Below, in pieces: positions 10,255 through 25,935 of a stretch of DNA of 64,000 nucleotides. The notes beneath the pieces were generated by a model. The model saw only the letters and a program-made list of their open reading frames with translations. It had not been told where the DNA came from and searched no databases. The translations under genes were made by a program, and so were the position numbers. The DNA lies in contig OZ231126.1 of the NCBI GenBank assembly GCA_965153355.1, positions 100,378,001-100,442,000 of the forward strand, given 5' to 3'. The number at the start of each line of letters is the position of its first letter. Position 1 is the first letter of the stretch. The DNA is from Flaccisagitta enflata. Its lineage: Eukaryota; Chaetognatha; Sagittoidea; Aphragmophora.

Positions 10255-11195
10255 ACCTTGGCGTCATAAAAAATGGCGGATTTTTAAAACCTATTTTAAC
10301 CATCTTAATTTAAGAGGAACTAAGGAAAATCGGTGATGGTTGGAAAGCTCTTTGAAAGATCTTTCATTTGAGTCGTGTCTGGACATAGTAGCTCAAAATG
10401 TTTAGAAATTACAGTGATTCAAAGAAAATCTCTATTTTTTTACCCTTACGGTGTGTCATTAAAAAAAGTCTGCTAATAATTTCATTATTACCAAAATGAT
10501 AGAAGATTTTGTCCAATTGCCTTCAAATTTTCAGTGATGTCTAAATTGTGTGTCTACTGATACCGGTTCAATTTTTGTGAGAATCGGAAATTTTTTACTA
10601 TGGTTTTTGCATGTTCCTTTACAAACCCTCATCCAAATTCTTGAAAAATGATGCAATTTCAAAAAAACTTGTTTATTTCTGAATTATTTGAGCTCACACC
10701 CAGTTTACTTCTTTGGGAGAGGGCCCTAAATATAGAACTTTGAAAGCACTCTAAAACTGTCATAGATTTTTCACAATTTTAACCATATATTCATGAACAA
10801 AACGCTCAATAAAATCCAATCACTGATTCTTTCAAACCACAGTTTTGCAAACCAACATTAAAATCTTTCGCATGGTGAAAATGGTAGTAAAAGTTGTCCG
10901 ATTTGGATGAAATTTTAGGAGCTGTTAAAGGCAGGTATGTTGTACCAGCATATCAAATTTTATCTTAAACGGATAAGGTTAAGTACGGTTTTTAAGAGAT
11001 TATGTTTAAGTTATGATTGGTGACACACCGTAAGGGTGAAAAAAGAGAAGTGTTTTTCAAATTGATGCGACACGACTCAAATGAAAGATCTTTCGAAGAG
11101 CTTTCTAAACATCACCAATTTTCGTTAGTTTCTCTCAAATTAAGTTTGTTAAAATAGGTTTTAAAAATCCGCCATTTTTTATGACGCCAAGGTTA
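10255..11195. mobile_element. Non-autonomous TIR element (ACCTTGG family), copy 1
   Basis: Long terminal inverted repeats: the left arm starts ACCTTGGCGTCATAAAAAAT and the right arm is its reverse complement, matching for about 130 bp and again at a CCCTTACGGTGTGTC phrase about 180 bp in. Flanked by TA on both sides (10253-10254 and 11196-11197), as expected for TA-targeting transposons of the Tc1/mariner type. It has no transposase frame, so it is a MITE-like passenger. A second copy lies at 53215-54175. Confidence 0.8.
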
Positions 11196-11197
11196 TT

Positions 11198-12292
11198 AAA
11201 GATGAACTGAGATGGAAATTGGTGTCCGAGGAATAGGGGTGATAATTTTCTACAAGTTCTTGTCGGTTCCCGGAGTTACTCATGTCGTGACGATTTGGAG
11301 GTGTCGGCGGCATGTTGTAAATATGTGCCATGTTTTTTTTTTCTTTTCTGTTGAATTTCTTGACTTGTTTGTTTTCAATGTTTTGTTTGTTGTCTAAGAC
11401 ATATATACATGTTTATTGTTGAAAAAATTTACAATGTCGTATTTGATGAGCCCAATGTAAGATAGGAGAAAGGTTTAGTATAACTGGTGCGGGACGAGGA
11501 TGTTAGATCAAAAAAGCACCTATTCTCCTCACGCCAATTCACCGGTGTGCTGAATCCTGTAGGCATTAAGTGGAAGCTAATAGCCGAATGTTCGACGCCG
11601 ACTGTTGAGGCGAGATGATTCGCTTCCAAGCGTTCCGTCTCGATCATATCGGAAGCTACAGTAGAATCTAGAATCTTCTTAGCGTCTACAAAATCTTTCC
11701 CCGTAAGATGACCACTAAGGAGGGCCCTTTTCTCCCTAGGATAGAGCGAGAAAGGAAAGAAAAAGTAAACTATTTTGTTGTTTTGAGAGGAGATATAGAA
11801 TGCAGATAAATAATAGATTTTTAAGTTAAACAGATTTAAAGTCTTACCTAGATTGTGAGCTTAGGAATAAACTATAGCTTTTAATAGAGTTTTTTATCAT
11901 CCTAGAAAGATGGGCAACATTTGACGAAGTAGCCGATGATGTGCTTTGGCTATGTCCGATTGAGATGAGGTTGATCTAAATAGAAAAAAAAAGAATATAG
12001 AGTATTATTGAACACTCTCTACTTAGCTAGTAACCCCGCCAATATTGATGTGATAAGGCTTTTTTTTATTTCGCCTTTGTAACATCAATATTGCAAGTCC
12101 GAAGCCTTGGCAAAGGGGGACGGCTAGCGCGGTGGGGTTCAATTCTATGGAATGGAGATGATGGTAGATGGGTTAACAGATGGATGGACGACAGACAGAC
12201 AGACGGATGGAAGGACCGACGGCCAAACAGATGGGTGGACAGAGGATCAAACAGAACGGACGGACAGACTGACAGACAGACGAATAGACGGA
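11198..12292. other. No gene seen; GACA-rich end
   Basis: Unique AT-rich DNA. From about 12185 to 12285 there are irregular ACAGACAGACGGA and GGACGGAC tetranucleotide runs leading into (ATTC)n. No supported coding frame. Confidence 0.5.
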
Positions 12293-12490
12293 TTTCATTC
12301 ATTCATTTACTCATTCATTCATTCATTCATTCATTCATTCATTCATTCATTCATTCATTCATTCATTCATTCATCTATTTTTTTTTTTTTTCCTTGAAAG
12401 TAAATTCCATTGTCTAATTATAGCAATTTGATTAAAAAAAATCATTAGTTCTGTCATTGTCTTTTTATAGTAGTTTGATCAAAGAAGAAC
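12293..12490 (+). repeat. (ATTC)n plus 115-bp tail, copy 1
   Basis: About 20 ATTC units, a T run, then CCTTGAAAGTAAATTC and about 100 bp that match the sequence after the (ATTC)n tract at 63196-63497. The shared tail shows a dispersed element that carries the tetranucleotide tract, not two independent microsatellites. Confidence 0.7.
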
Positions 12491-12848
12491 AATGTAAAGA
12501 CGCTATCGGGTTACTAACTTGTAAATGATTGCATAAGCTGCTGTAGAGGGAAGTGAGGGTTTTGTAAGTCTTTAATGTCTCATCGCGGAAAGAAGTGTTA
12601 CTTTCCGACGGTTGCTGTTCACTTGACAGAAGCATCCAATCGTCCAAAACTATTGTAAATCTGTATAATAGAGAGGGGGGGGGGAAAGGGAAAGAAGGCT
12701 GGATACACGGAGGAGAAGGACACAGCTACAGTAATGCGCAAAAAAAAAAGCCAGACTGGCGGGAGATTGACAGACAGACCGACCGACCGCCCTGAGTCCT
12801 GTGGTGTCCGTGATCAAAAAGAAAAAGTCGCGTCTTTTTTTTACATAC
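12491..12848. other. Downstream of the minus-strand exon, no gene seen
   Basis: The minus-strand frame stays open to 12650, but past the donor at 12848 the sequence translates to hydrophobic, unlikely residues, so it is probably intron. Confidence 0.45.
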
Positions 12849-13051
12849 CCGGGTAAAAACAGCACTTTGTCCAGTCGTTGCTGTTGCTGTTGTTGCTGTT
12901 GTTGTTGTTTTTTAGTTTTTTCGATGTTTTTTTCAAATTGTATTCTCTCTTTGGCGGCGATTCTAAGAGATTCTAGTTCTTGTTCTTGTTCTTGTTCTTG
13001 TTCTTGTTCTTGTTGTTGTTGTTGTTCTTGTTGTTGTTGTTGTTGTTCTGG

Positions 13052-13118
<67 letters not shown>

Positions 13119-14234
13119 AGTGTAATTGACGGTTTGGGACGATGGGCGTCGCCATCGTCTAAAAATGGTTCGCTGTGTCTTGTGCTGACGTCGCCGGGTT
13201 CGCTTCTATTTATAGGCGTCCGTGTAGATGATACCGATGACGTCTTTTTCCCGTCATGTTTCTCCTCATCCTCCCCCTGCCCTTCTTCCCCTTCCCTTTT
13301 CCTCTTCCTCTTCCTCTTCTCTCCGTAGGGGGCATCGTGATCGTCGTTGCCGCGATCCCGTTTCTGCGCCATCGTCGTTTTCTCCGTCGTTTTGGGCGTT
13401 GTTGTCCGTGTCACCATTTTACCGCTCAGATGGCGCCACTTATCTTCTTCCTCTTCCACGCCGTTTTGCGCGACATCTTTTTTCCCGGTAAGAAGGGGTC
13501 CCCGACCACGCCGATGACTCAAATCATTGTTGAGGTTGTTGTGGTGGTTGTTGTGGTTGTGTCTGCTGTGGTTGTGGTTGCTGTTGTTAGATCTTCTTGC
13601 GGCTGTAGCCGTGGAAGCGAAATCGGGGTCCGAAGCGATGAAACTACTGTGTTTTAAATCTTTCAAAAGTAATAATCGTTTCCATTTTGATATTCTCTTT
13701 AAAGGCAGGGTAGCTCGACGGTGCCTTTGCTGTCGACGGCTGTCTTGTGGCAAGATGTCAGGGTGGGGGCCTAACTGCTGTCGACGACGTGATGGTTGGA
13801 TGACGCTGCGGATGAAATTCCTGCATGGATCGTCGGGCCTCTCCGTTTCCTTCTTCTCTTCCTGCTTCTTTGTCGAGGAGAAGGTGCCCTGATGGTGCTG
13901 TTGTTGTTGTTGTTGTTGTTGTTCCGTAGCATTCTCATCATCCTTGTAATTTTCCTCATCATAGCTTTCATCATTATCACTAACATTCTCATCGTCAATG
14001 TCATCATTATCATTGTCACTGTTACCACGATCGCTAGGGCTGTTGATAGGGGTGGTGAGATCGTTGGTATTATCGCCATTATTACTGCTGTAGTCGGACC
14101 TAGTTGACGTGGTGGTGGCTCCCAGTAATGTATTTTTTGTGTATTGTAGGGCGCTTAAAAAATTAGGGTCATTCGCGCCGTGATAGATGTAAAGTTCCAC
14201 ACCGTAGATAGCGGCTTGTTTTTTAAGTGCTGAG
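12849..14234 (-). CDS. Gln/Asn/Arg-rich protein, internal exon, unrecognised
   Basis: Minus-strand frame of about 460 codons. It probably begins after the acceptor GCAATTGCCCCAG just inside the (CA)n tract, so the GTG at 14200 is not the true start. Ordered N-terminus: EVLSALKKQAAIYGVELYIY followed by HGANDPNFLSALQY; a helix-strand pattern somewhat like the middle of OTU-type proteases, but no catalytic residues are visible, so this is only a resemblance. Then acidic Asn/Asp, Q8, a basic segment with PLKRISKWKRLLLL, Asn/His-rich runs, KRKRKRKREGEEG (nuclear-signal-like), a Gln run of more than 20, QE repeats and a short ordered end RLDKVLFLPG. It is followed by GTATGT (12848-12843), a good splice donor. 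The plus-strand Cys and Val frames are shadows. Confidence 0.5.
12880..13115 (-). repeat. (CAA)n/(CAAGAA)n coding triplet tract
   Basis: On the plus strand, TTG triplets with TTC interruptions encode the Gln run and Gln-Glu repeats of the minus-strand exon. Confidence 0.85.
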
Positions 14235-14260
14235 AGTACCTCTGGGGCAATTGCGGTGTG

Positions 14261-14261
<1 letters not shown>

Positions 14262-14342
<81 letters not shown>

Positions 14343-14368
14343 AGAAGAGAGAGAGAGAAAAGAGAGAG

Positions 14369-14400
<32 letters not shown>
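14262..14400. repeat. (GT)n then (GA)n microsatellite
   Basis: About 78 bp of GT followed by interrupted GA. It sits just upstream of the minus-strand exon, i.e. in the presumed intron. Confidence 0.95.
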
Positions 14401-14403
<3 letters not shown>

Positions 14404-14714
14404 TGATACCCTATCGCATATATCGCGCTCCATCACGCACCCCCACCCCAAACCTCGCTGTTCAACCTACTTATCTCACCCCCGCCGTCGCGCTGTGCCC
14501 GAGCTACGTTTATCCCTTCCTCCTCCTCTACATAGAGAAGAGGAAGTAGGAGGAAGAGTATTGAGAGGGGTTCTGGACCCTGCCGATTATCTCACGACTC
14601 TGAATATAACCACCTTGCCTTACACATCTCTTCTTCTTCTCATCACCGTGTAGGTAGTGCTGGAAGTGTTGTTGCTAGGGGAGTATGTTGGGTTCCTTCT
14701 GGTGAAATACCAGG
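14401..14714. repeat. 314-bp dispersed repeat, copy 1
   Basis: Near-identical (two differences by eye) to 42503-42816 in the same orientation. It starts GCCTGATACCCTATCG and ends TGAAATACCAGG. The right flank is TGGCGCCCAATATATTCC; read on the minus strand the flank gives GGTTGTGGGTTCGAG, like a tRNA T-arm or pol III B box. This could be a SINE-like element or, less likely, an LTR with primer-binding site. It has no ORF of note. Confidence 0.8.
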
Positions 14715-15041
14715 TGGCGCCCAATATATTCCTCGAACCCACAACCATTTCTTGCTCTCCTACTTGTAATTTAGCCAACCATTACTACTATTTTAAAAAC
14801 GGTAATAATCAGGAGGATTCTTTTATCTCCCCATCAACTTTGCTTCTCGGCACTTCCTCGCGGTGAGTATGAAGAAAGGAAAACGGTTTTTTCACTTTCT
14901 CTCGTCCTTTTTTTTTCTGCTTTTCTTTACAAGGACTGCATATCGAATTTTCCCTTTGTTTCAATCATTTTCTTATGCTTGGATTGATATGAATTCACGT
15001 CTATGCACCCAACCGTCTTAATCTGTCTTGATCTATGTCCG

Positions 15042-15042
<1 letters not shown>
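14715..15042. other. No gene seen
   Basis: Mixed unique sequence with the possible B-box-like stretch at about 14729-14742 (minus strand). Confidence 0.5.
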
Positions 15043-15387
<345 letters not shown>

Positions 15388-15438
15388 ATGTCGTATCTTT
15401 CTGTTTCTCTCACTGTGTTTCTGTATCTTTCTCTTATT

Positions 15439-15640
15439 TTAGTCGTGTGCTACGCGACTCTATAAGCCACCTTTTGGTATGTTGGTCCGTCATTCACACT
15501 TTACCTTTTTTGGATTTTGCGGTGTTTGGGCATCACTGCTCCTGCCCAAATGATCTGTTTACCTGAATTACAGCCCCTGCCCATCCGCACGCGACCAGGG
15601 TAGACGTGTATCCGGCCTTGTTTTTCTCACATCGGATTTC
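15439..15640 (+). mobile_element. Hairpin-headed short element, copy A
   Basis: Head AGTCGTGT-GCT-ACGCGACT followed by CTATAAGCC. Downstream come CATCACTGCTCCTGCCC and CAGCCCCTGCCC, CGCACGCGACCAGGG and ATCCGGCCTTGTTTTT, a module shared with about 25630-25760, 25890-25930 and 51815-52010. The G-T pair in the stem keeps the hairpin closed. Confidence 0.5.
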
Positions 15641-15862
15641 AATTTTCCTTTGTTTTAGCCATTTTCTCATGCATGGTTTGATACAAATTCACGTTTACAC
15701 ACCTATATTTCTCTCTCTCTCTCTGCCTGTCCTGATTGTCTAGGCTTCTGTCAGTCTCGGTCTCTGTTTGTCTCGGTATCTGTATGTCTTTATCCGTCTG
15801 ACTCAGTGTCAGTCTATCTGTCTGTCTCTGTCTCTGTCTCTGTCTCTGTCTTTCTCTCTATG

Positions 15863-15940
<78 letters not shown>

Positions 15941-16160
15941 TGAATGTTGTGTCAGTCTGTCCCTCTTACTGTTTTTTTTTGCTTAATCTTAATCTTTCCT
16001 TTTCATTCAACTAGTCAGTTTGTCCGTGACTGTGTTTTTTTTCTTTTGATTTATCATTTTTACTTTGTTCTTGTGTTTCTTTTCTTCGTAACACAACCGC
16101 ATTCAAATTCACGTTTTACCAATTTTGGATCTAGCAGCCTGTCTGTCAATTACAAGATTT
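15641..16160. repeat. GTCT-rich and (CT)n tract
   Basis: Degenerate GTCT repeats from about 15725, (CT)n at 15868-15936, then T-rich unique sequence. No gene. Confidence 0.8.
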
Positions 16161-16400
16161 TCAGTCGCGTGCTACGCGACTCTATAAGCCACTCTTGGTT
16201 GGTTGGCCGGTCGGGCCGTTGGTCGGTCCGTCACAAAACTGTTTTAAAGGCTTTTAAAGCGTATTTTATGTCACTGAATAGAGAATTTTATGGAGAGCAT
16301 GGCCATTTTCTGATGTCTTTAAAAAAAAGAAGAAACAAAAATATTTGTTTTTCTGTCTGCCTTACTTCTTTTTTAAATTTGTTTGATGATGTTTAATACA
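16161..16400 (+). mobile_element. Hairpin-headed short element, copy B
   Basis: AGTCGCGT-GCT-ACGCGACT then CTATAAGCC, GGTTGGTTGG/GGTCGG runs, then GTCCGTCACAAAACTGTTTT, which is also in the copy at 20741. The 3' end is not clear. Confidence 0.5.
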
Positions 16401-17216
16401 GTAATTCTTAATAAGACCCTTTCATTGTCGGTTTCTTGCGTGATGACTGATGGATCTGTGGCATGGGCAAATTAAATGAATATGTATGTTGCAACGCAAT
16501 TACGCAATTATGCAATAATCTGTCAGTTGGTCCAGCAGTCAATCTGTCAGATCATGGAACTGTATCCTGACGAAACATGTTATTTTTCTGTCAGTACTAG
16601 TAAATCACATGTCAAATCCCCCCCCCCCTGATTAGTCTTCCTTCTAGTTGCCGAAGACAACGCCCGGGATCGTCGCCAGAACACGCAGTCAAGGCCCAAG
16701 AGAACGAAGAAAGCAATGTAAGTTCATGGGTGATAGGAAGACGAGACATTTACTGCATGACGGGGATTAAAATATACTAAATTATCTTTAATGACGACGC
16801 AAATTGAAGGACTGTAAATGAAAATTTACGGCGGACACAATCCAATTACTGACAGATGGCGAGATTGACACTTCCTCCCGGGCGTCAGCTATGTGGGCTG
16901 TGTCAGTTATCGTCTCAACAATACAACTACACCACTGCTTTCGAATGTAAACAAAATACGACTAATGAACAAGCTGGGGCCGGGGTGGTGTGACATAACC
17001 TGGCTGAACTCTGTGTTCTCGTCCAAGGCCCTCGTGCACCGGGGAATGCAGCCGGGGCTAGCCGGGTTTTATGACTACTAACGCGACTTTCATCCGGGCA
17101 CGCAGGACTAAACCTACTGACTAATTGTGTAATCATGCTTTCCAGACACAAACTTTTTTAGAGAGATATTTAGCTTCTGAGACCAAAGTTTCTTCCAGTC
17201 CCATGCGGGATGGTTT
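16401..17216. other. No gene seen
   Basis: Unique sequence, GC-richer around 16650-16720 and 16960-17060. Short open frames only. Confidence 0.5.
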
Positions 17217-18406
17217 TTAGTCGCGTGAACGCGACTCTAGAAGCCGCTGTGTCGGTCTGTCGGTCGGTCTGTCCGTCACGTAACTTTTTGAAATATGGCT
17301 CTAATCTTCATTTTAAAGGTACTTTAGGGTACCTAAGGGTACTTAAGGGTACTTTAGGGTAATTCAGGGTATTTAGAATTGATTCAGTCATTTAAGGTCA
17401 CTTAAGTCAACCCTTAAGACGGCGAGCCTTCGAAGCCAACATTTTTTGTTTCAAAGAGAGTCAAAATATAAATATGAATCTAAGTAAAACAAGTGGCGTT
17501 CGCCATAACATGTTCCACTATCGTGGAACACAACTAAATAATTCTTTCAAAAAAAGTCCGTGAAAAAGGTTGATCTTAGTAATATTTTGCATGATTTACA
17601 TTCTTATACAAAAATCCATTTGATATGGCCAAGATTGATAAAGGAAAGTTACTGCAAATTTATGAAAATTTCATTTTTGTTAACTGACAGGAGGGTGGTT
17701 GAAATTCTAAATTTGCATAGAAAATGAAAAAATGAAAAAATAGAAAACATAGTTCTCTTCCAAATTCAATTACAAAGAGAACTGTGTTTTTGAAAATGCA
17801 AAATTTTGCTGCATTTAAGGGTCTTAGAATTTCAACCACAGGAAAAAAAAGAAATGTAAGCAAAGTTTCACTAAAACCTTGATTTTCTTGCCTTATTTCA
17901 AGTAATTTGCATATCTAAAGGTACCTATGAGGTCAGCTTATGACAGAGATGTACACACCAAGTGTCCCTAGAGACAATTTGCCCAATAAAAGTTTTTGTA
18001 GTTCTTTACTAGTCCAACTAATTATGCAAAAAGTGGTTTGGGGCACAAATTTCTTCCTTCGAGAATTAACCGTCTTAAGTTATTTTTGTAATTTGCATCT
18101 TGTAAGTCAGCCATGTAACATTTTTGAAATAGAGCTTAAATCTTCATTTTAAAGGTACTTTAGGGGCACTTCAGGGTACTATAAGGTACCCCAGGGACTT
18201 TACAGCACTTAAGGGTACTTTATGGTACTTTAGGGTACTTTAGGTACTTAAGGGTATATTAGGTACTTAAGGGTACTTTAGGTACTTTAGGGTACTTCAG
18301 GGTACTTCAGGGTAGTTTAGGTATAAAGATAGGTATTTTTAGGTAATTATTAGTAATTATGTAATTAACTTGATTATCTTAATTACCTTTATTACCACGC
18401 GACTAA
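17217..18406. mobile_element. TIR element with hairpin head, copy C
   Basis: The left end TTAGTCGCGTG (17217-17227) is the perfect reverse complement of the right end CACGCGACTAA (18396-18406). The left end also folds on itself (AGTCGCGT-GA-ACGCGACT), followed by CTAGAAGCC and GGTC repeats. Inside, two blocks of AGGGTACTTA decamers (17325-17405 and 18155-18325) each follow CTTCATTTTAAAGGTACTTT. No transposase frame. It is followed by TGTTGACCTTGTTA, close to the flank of the 20741 copy. Confidence 0.6.
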
Positions 18407-18719
18407 GGATTGTTGACCTTGTTACTTTATCGATCTGTCTGTTACAATTCTTTCTTCATAACATATAGTTATTTCAATGATAAATTCTGTCACTTTAACT
18501 AAAGTCGGTGGTATTGTGGAAATACAATTGACAATGTTGTGCTTAATCAATTCAAGGAAATTAGATTGGCATGAAATTCGAATAAAATTATCAAACAAAA
18601 TGGCAAAATTGGTTAAATTTTGATTTATGTATTTCAATCATACATACAAATTCAAAGATTCATCATTTCAAATATTCACATAATAAGTAGTTAAAGATAG
18701 TTTTCTTTTATTTAGATAC
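18407..18719. other. No gene seen
   Basis: AT-rich unique DNA. Confidence 0.5.
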
Positions 18720-20520
<1,801 letters not shown>

Positions 20521-20740
20521 CAATTAGTCATGCTTCAGCTGACTAGAAATTATTTGGTCTTGTCGCGTGAAGCAGCTGGTATTCAAAGTAAAGTAAAGCA
20601 AATTTATATCATTAAAGCAGTTGCATTGCATGTATGACAAGAAAAATATGATCATTGTCATGGAACTTATAATTTGTTGTAAACGCTAAAATCTTTATTT
20701 TCTCATCTTCAAGGCTGACTGTCATGCCTCCCATTTGTTC

Positions 20741-20977
20741 TTAGTCGCGTGCTACGCGACTCTATAAGCCATTTTTCGGTCGGTCCGTCAGTCGGTCGGT
20801 CGGTCCGCCAGTCCGTCACAAAACTGTTTTAAAGGTTTTGTAAAGCATTTTTATGTCCCTGAATGGTAGAAAAGAAACTTTGTGGAGTACTTAGCATTTT
20901 AAAATGTCTTTTTGAAGAAAAATGTTTGTCTGTCTATCTGCCTGACGTTTTTTGAAAGTGCAGACGCACGCGACTTA
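20741..20977. mobile_element. Short TIR element with hairpin head, copy D
   Basis: Left TTAGTCGCGTG, right CACGCGACTTA (one mismatch as an inverted repeat), total 237 bp. Head hairpin AGTCGCGT-GCT-ACGCGACT, then CTATAAGCC, GTC-tetranucleotides, GTCACAAAACTGTTTTAAAG shared with copy B. The right flank has TGACCTTGTTA as in copy C. Confidence 0.65.
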
Positions 20978-20994
20978 GGTCTAATGACCTTGTT

Positions 20995-21558
20995 AATATG
21001 AAATACTACTATAATGAACATACGATCCACCTGATAGACAAAATCACCCTGTAATTTTTCCATTTCATAGTGCACCACCGCACTCCTTTATAAGTCATGC
21101 TCGTCTGTCAATTGGTTAATCAGTCGGTTGGTCGGTTATGCAAACGTTTGAAATGCGGAAAACGGCTGATTTTTGGCATCGTTTTTTTTAAATTCCAATC
21201 ACCTTTCATGCCCTACCACTCACGGGCTTTGTTTTTCCAAGTGAATTTCACTCAAATAAGTTTATCTAAGGTTTTACGTCTTCATCCTTTTTTTTTTCTT
21301 ATCTGTCTCCCTTACTATATCATCCTCTTCATCACCTTTTCCTCCCTTGTCTCTTGCTCTCTCTGATTTTAATAAAGCATGATCGCGCTAGGCGGCTTTT
21401 CAGGTCTGTGTGCGTGTCGGTCCATCTGGGTGCGGCACCATCTCTCTTATTAATCATGCAGTAAGCATGCATGTGTGTGTACGTGTATGACCATGTGCGT
21501 GCGTGCGTGTGTGTGCGTGTGTGTGCTTCCGTTCGTACATGCGTGTGTGCGTTGAGGT

Positions 21559-21653
<95 letters not shown>

Positions 21654-21966
21654 CTTTCCGCATCTTTCGCAATAGCTGGTTGCACCCAAATTACAAATTT
21701 GGTATTTCTGGGATTGAACTATCCTATCTGTTTCTCCCATTCTATCTTGCTGTCTATGACACCGCACGGTAAAAATAGATCTGCCTCCCACCACGATTTC
21801 CTCCTCCTTTGTTCACCTTTTAGAGTTCACCCAGTATTGGAAGACAAATTCACCTTGAAGGGAGAAAGATATTTAGGGACTCGCCATTAAACCTCCTGTT
21901 CGAACGGGGCGTCATCCAAGCGTCAGATACCTCCCCTTCCCCTTTTGGCGTTTCTCTCAACCCCTT

Positions 21967-22053
<87 letters not shown>

Positions 22054-22060
22054 ACAGTTT
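20995..22060. repeat. Old duplicated block, unit 2
   Basis: Second copy of the 18720-20520 block, with AGTGC-ACCACC-GCACT then TTTATAAG at 21069-21094, (CT)n at 21561-21645 and 21976-22051. Much shorter because the GT tract is only about 70 bp. Confidence 0.65.
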
Positions 22061-22088
22061 TACCGACTTTCACCCCAGCCGTTTCTGT

Positions 22089-22186
22089 AGGCGCGAGGAA
22101 GCACCTCTAAAGCTGGCTGTGTCCGTCGGTCGGTTGGTCGGTCGGTTGTTCGGGTAACGCATTAGTTAATGATAATGATGACTGTA

Positions 22187-22259
<73 letters not shown>

Positions 22260-22561
22260 GAATATAATGATAATGATAATGATGATGATGATGATGATAA
22301 TGATTGATGATCATCGATCATGGTGATGATGACGATGATGATGATGATGATGGTTAATTATGGTGATGATGGTAGTGATAATGATGATGATGATGATGAT
22401 GATGATGATTGTGATGGTGATAATAATTGGTGATCATCGTTCATGGTGATGATGACGACGGTGACAATACAACGATGATGATGATAATTATGATGATGAT
22501 GATGATGATGATGATGATAATGATAATGATAATGATAATGATAATGATAATGATAATGATC

Positions 22562-22593
<32 letters not shown>

Positions 22594-22625
22594 AATAATG
22601 ATGATGATGATGATGACCATGATGA
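22089..22625. repeat. Hairpin head plus (ATG)n/(AATGAT)n tract
   Basis: 22089-22106 holds a weak hairpin of the same type (AGGCGCGAGGAAGCACCT, then CTAAAGC and GTCGGTCGG). From 22165 to 22625 ATG triplets and AATGAT hexamers dominate, with two copies of TGATCATCG(A/T)TCATGGTGAT. Confidence 0.75.
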
Positions 22626-23002
22626 TGGCGATGCAATCGGTGGCTCATTTGCGCGTGCTGTTGGATGGTTTGTCAGGGAACAGGGGTCCTACCCACCTTA
22701 CACTATCCTCGGAATTTTATCTCCCCTACTATATTGATCTGAACTTTACTGTCGTGGTCAAATTGATACAGTCACACTATCCGTCTGTCTGTCTCTGTTC
22801 AACTGTCTGACAATTTGTCGAAACGCGTTCTAACTCATTGCTGATTGGAAAGTCAGACTCTGTCTTTGTCTTTTGCCCCCCCCCCCTGCCGACGGTTGTA
22901 TTTACATCTACAATTATTCTAAGGATAGTCTCTGTTGCGGCCTCCTCAGTTGTCTTTCACGTCAATTGTCTCTCTTCAGAAGCCGAGTTGAGACCTGAAA
23001 TT

Positions 23003-23003
<1 letters not shown>
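22626..23003. other. No gene seen
   Basis: Mixed unique sequence; short open frames only. Confidence 0.5.
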
Positions 23004-24900
<1,897 letters not shown>

Positions 24901-25352
24901 TAATTAATTGGTCTGTCAGTCTTAGTTTTACATTTACTAATGTTTCTTGTCATTACTGCCCCTGTCCAAATGTTTGATTAAGGGATGTTTTATAAATGTT
25001 GGTTTTAGGACAATATAATTAGGCCTCAAAATTTTAGCAATTACCCATCACATAATTATTTTTTTCCATAACAAAATAATGACAAGATATTGAATAATGG
25101 TGAATACAATCAAAACAATTATTTTTGAAGAAATACTTATTGAAACTACCTATGTAACTTTTAGGAAAATTTCCTTTTAGCCTTCATCCTTCTTTTTATC
25201 AAGATAATAAAAATGAATATTAGTAAATTTTAGGATAACAGTCCCTCTCCTTAGTAGGCAAGATAAACAGACCCATCAAGAGCGTTATCACGAGGTTGCT
25301 CTGTACCTTGCACTTCAACCCACAAAATACTTTCACCCCAAGGTGAACAGCT

Positions 25353-25354
<2 letters not shown>
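24901..25354. other. AT-rich, no gene seen
   Basis: Unique AT-rich sequence, GC rising towards the next (CT)n. Confidence 0.5.

Positions 25355-25412
<58 letters not shown>
25355..25412. repeat. (CT)n microsatellite
   Basis: CT dinucleotides, about 58 bp. Confidence 0.95.
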
Positions 25413-25417
<5 letters not shown>

Positions 25418-25514
25418 GGAATTACTGGCGATGACTTTGTTTTCCGCCGTCTTTGAAACGAACCTCCTTACTTACATTCTCTGTCTGTCTCTGTCTTTCT
25501 ACCCCCCCCCCCCC

Positions 25515-25935
25515 TTTTTGAGTCGCTGCCTAAGCGATTCTATAAGAGGGTGTGTCCCTTGGTAGGTAGGTCACGCGAAAATTTGGATGATGCGAAATCG
25601 GCAAAAAAAAAACGGATCTCTGACCATCACAGCCCCTGCCTAGCCTCAATATAGCCCCCGCCCACCCACATACTGCCCCTGCTTACTAGCATTACTGCTC
25701 CTGCCCACCCGCAGCAACTACTGATTGGCTGTGTATCCGGCCTTGTTTTCAGTAAAAGTGCTCAGTGTATCGGGTCTTCCTTCAACCCCCCCTTTTTTCA
25801 AATCACATACACGCGACTACACCTTGCCATGTTGGTCCGTCGGTCCATCGTTCCGTAGGTCTGTCCAAAATAATTTTGAATTGCAAGCAGGTTTTGAATC
25901 ACAGCCCCTGCCCAACCGTCCACCATTGAATATAT
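25515..25935 (+). mobile_element. Hairpin-headed short element, copy E, with GCCCCTGCCCA module
   Basis: Head AGTCGCTGCCTAAGCGATT with CTATAAG, GGTAGGTAGGTCACGCG, then several ACAGCCCCTGCC / CTGCTCCTGCCCACCCG phrases and GTATCCGGCCTTGTTTT. ACACGCGACTAC near 25810 may be the right end; a second partial module (GTTGGTCCGTCGG, CAGCCCCTGCCCAACCGTCC) follows. Confidence 0.5.

Noticed and set aside
14401-14735. LTR followed by a tRNA primer-binding site (TGGCGCCC)
   Set aside because: The second copy lacks the TGGCGCCC and no gag/pol follows; the matching tRNA-like words fit a SINE-like origin at least as well.
22427-22810. Met/Ile-rich frame of 127 codons
   Set aside because: Translation of (ATG)n/(AATGAT)n.
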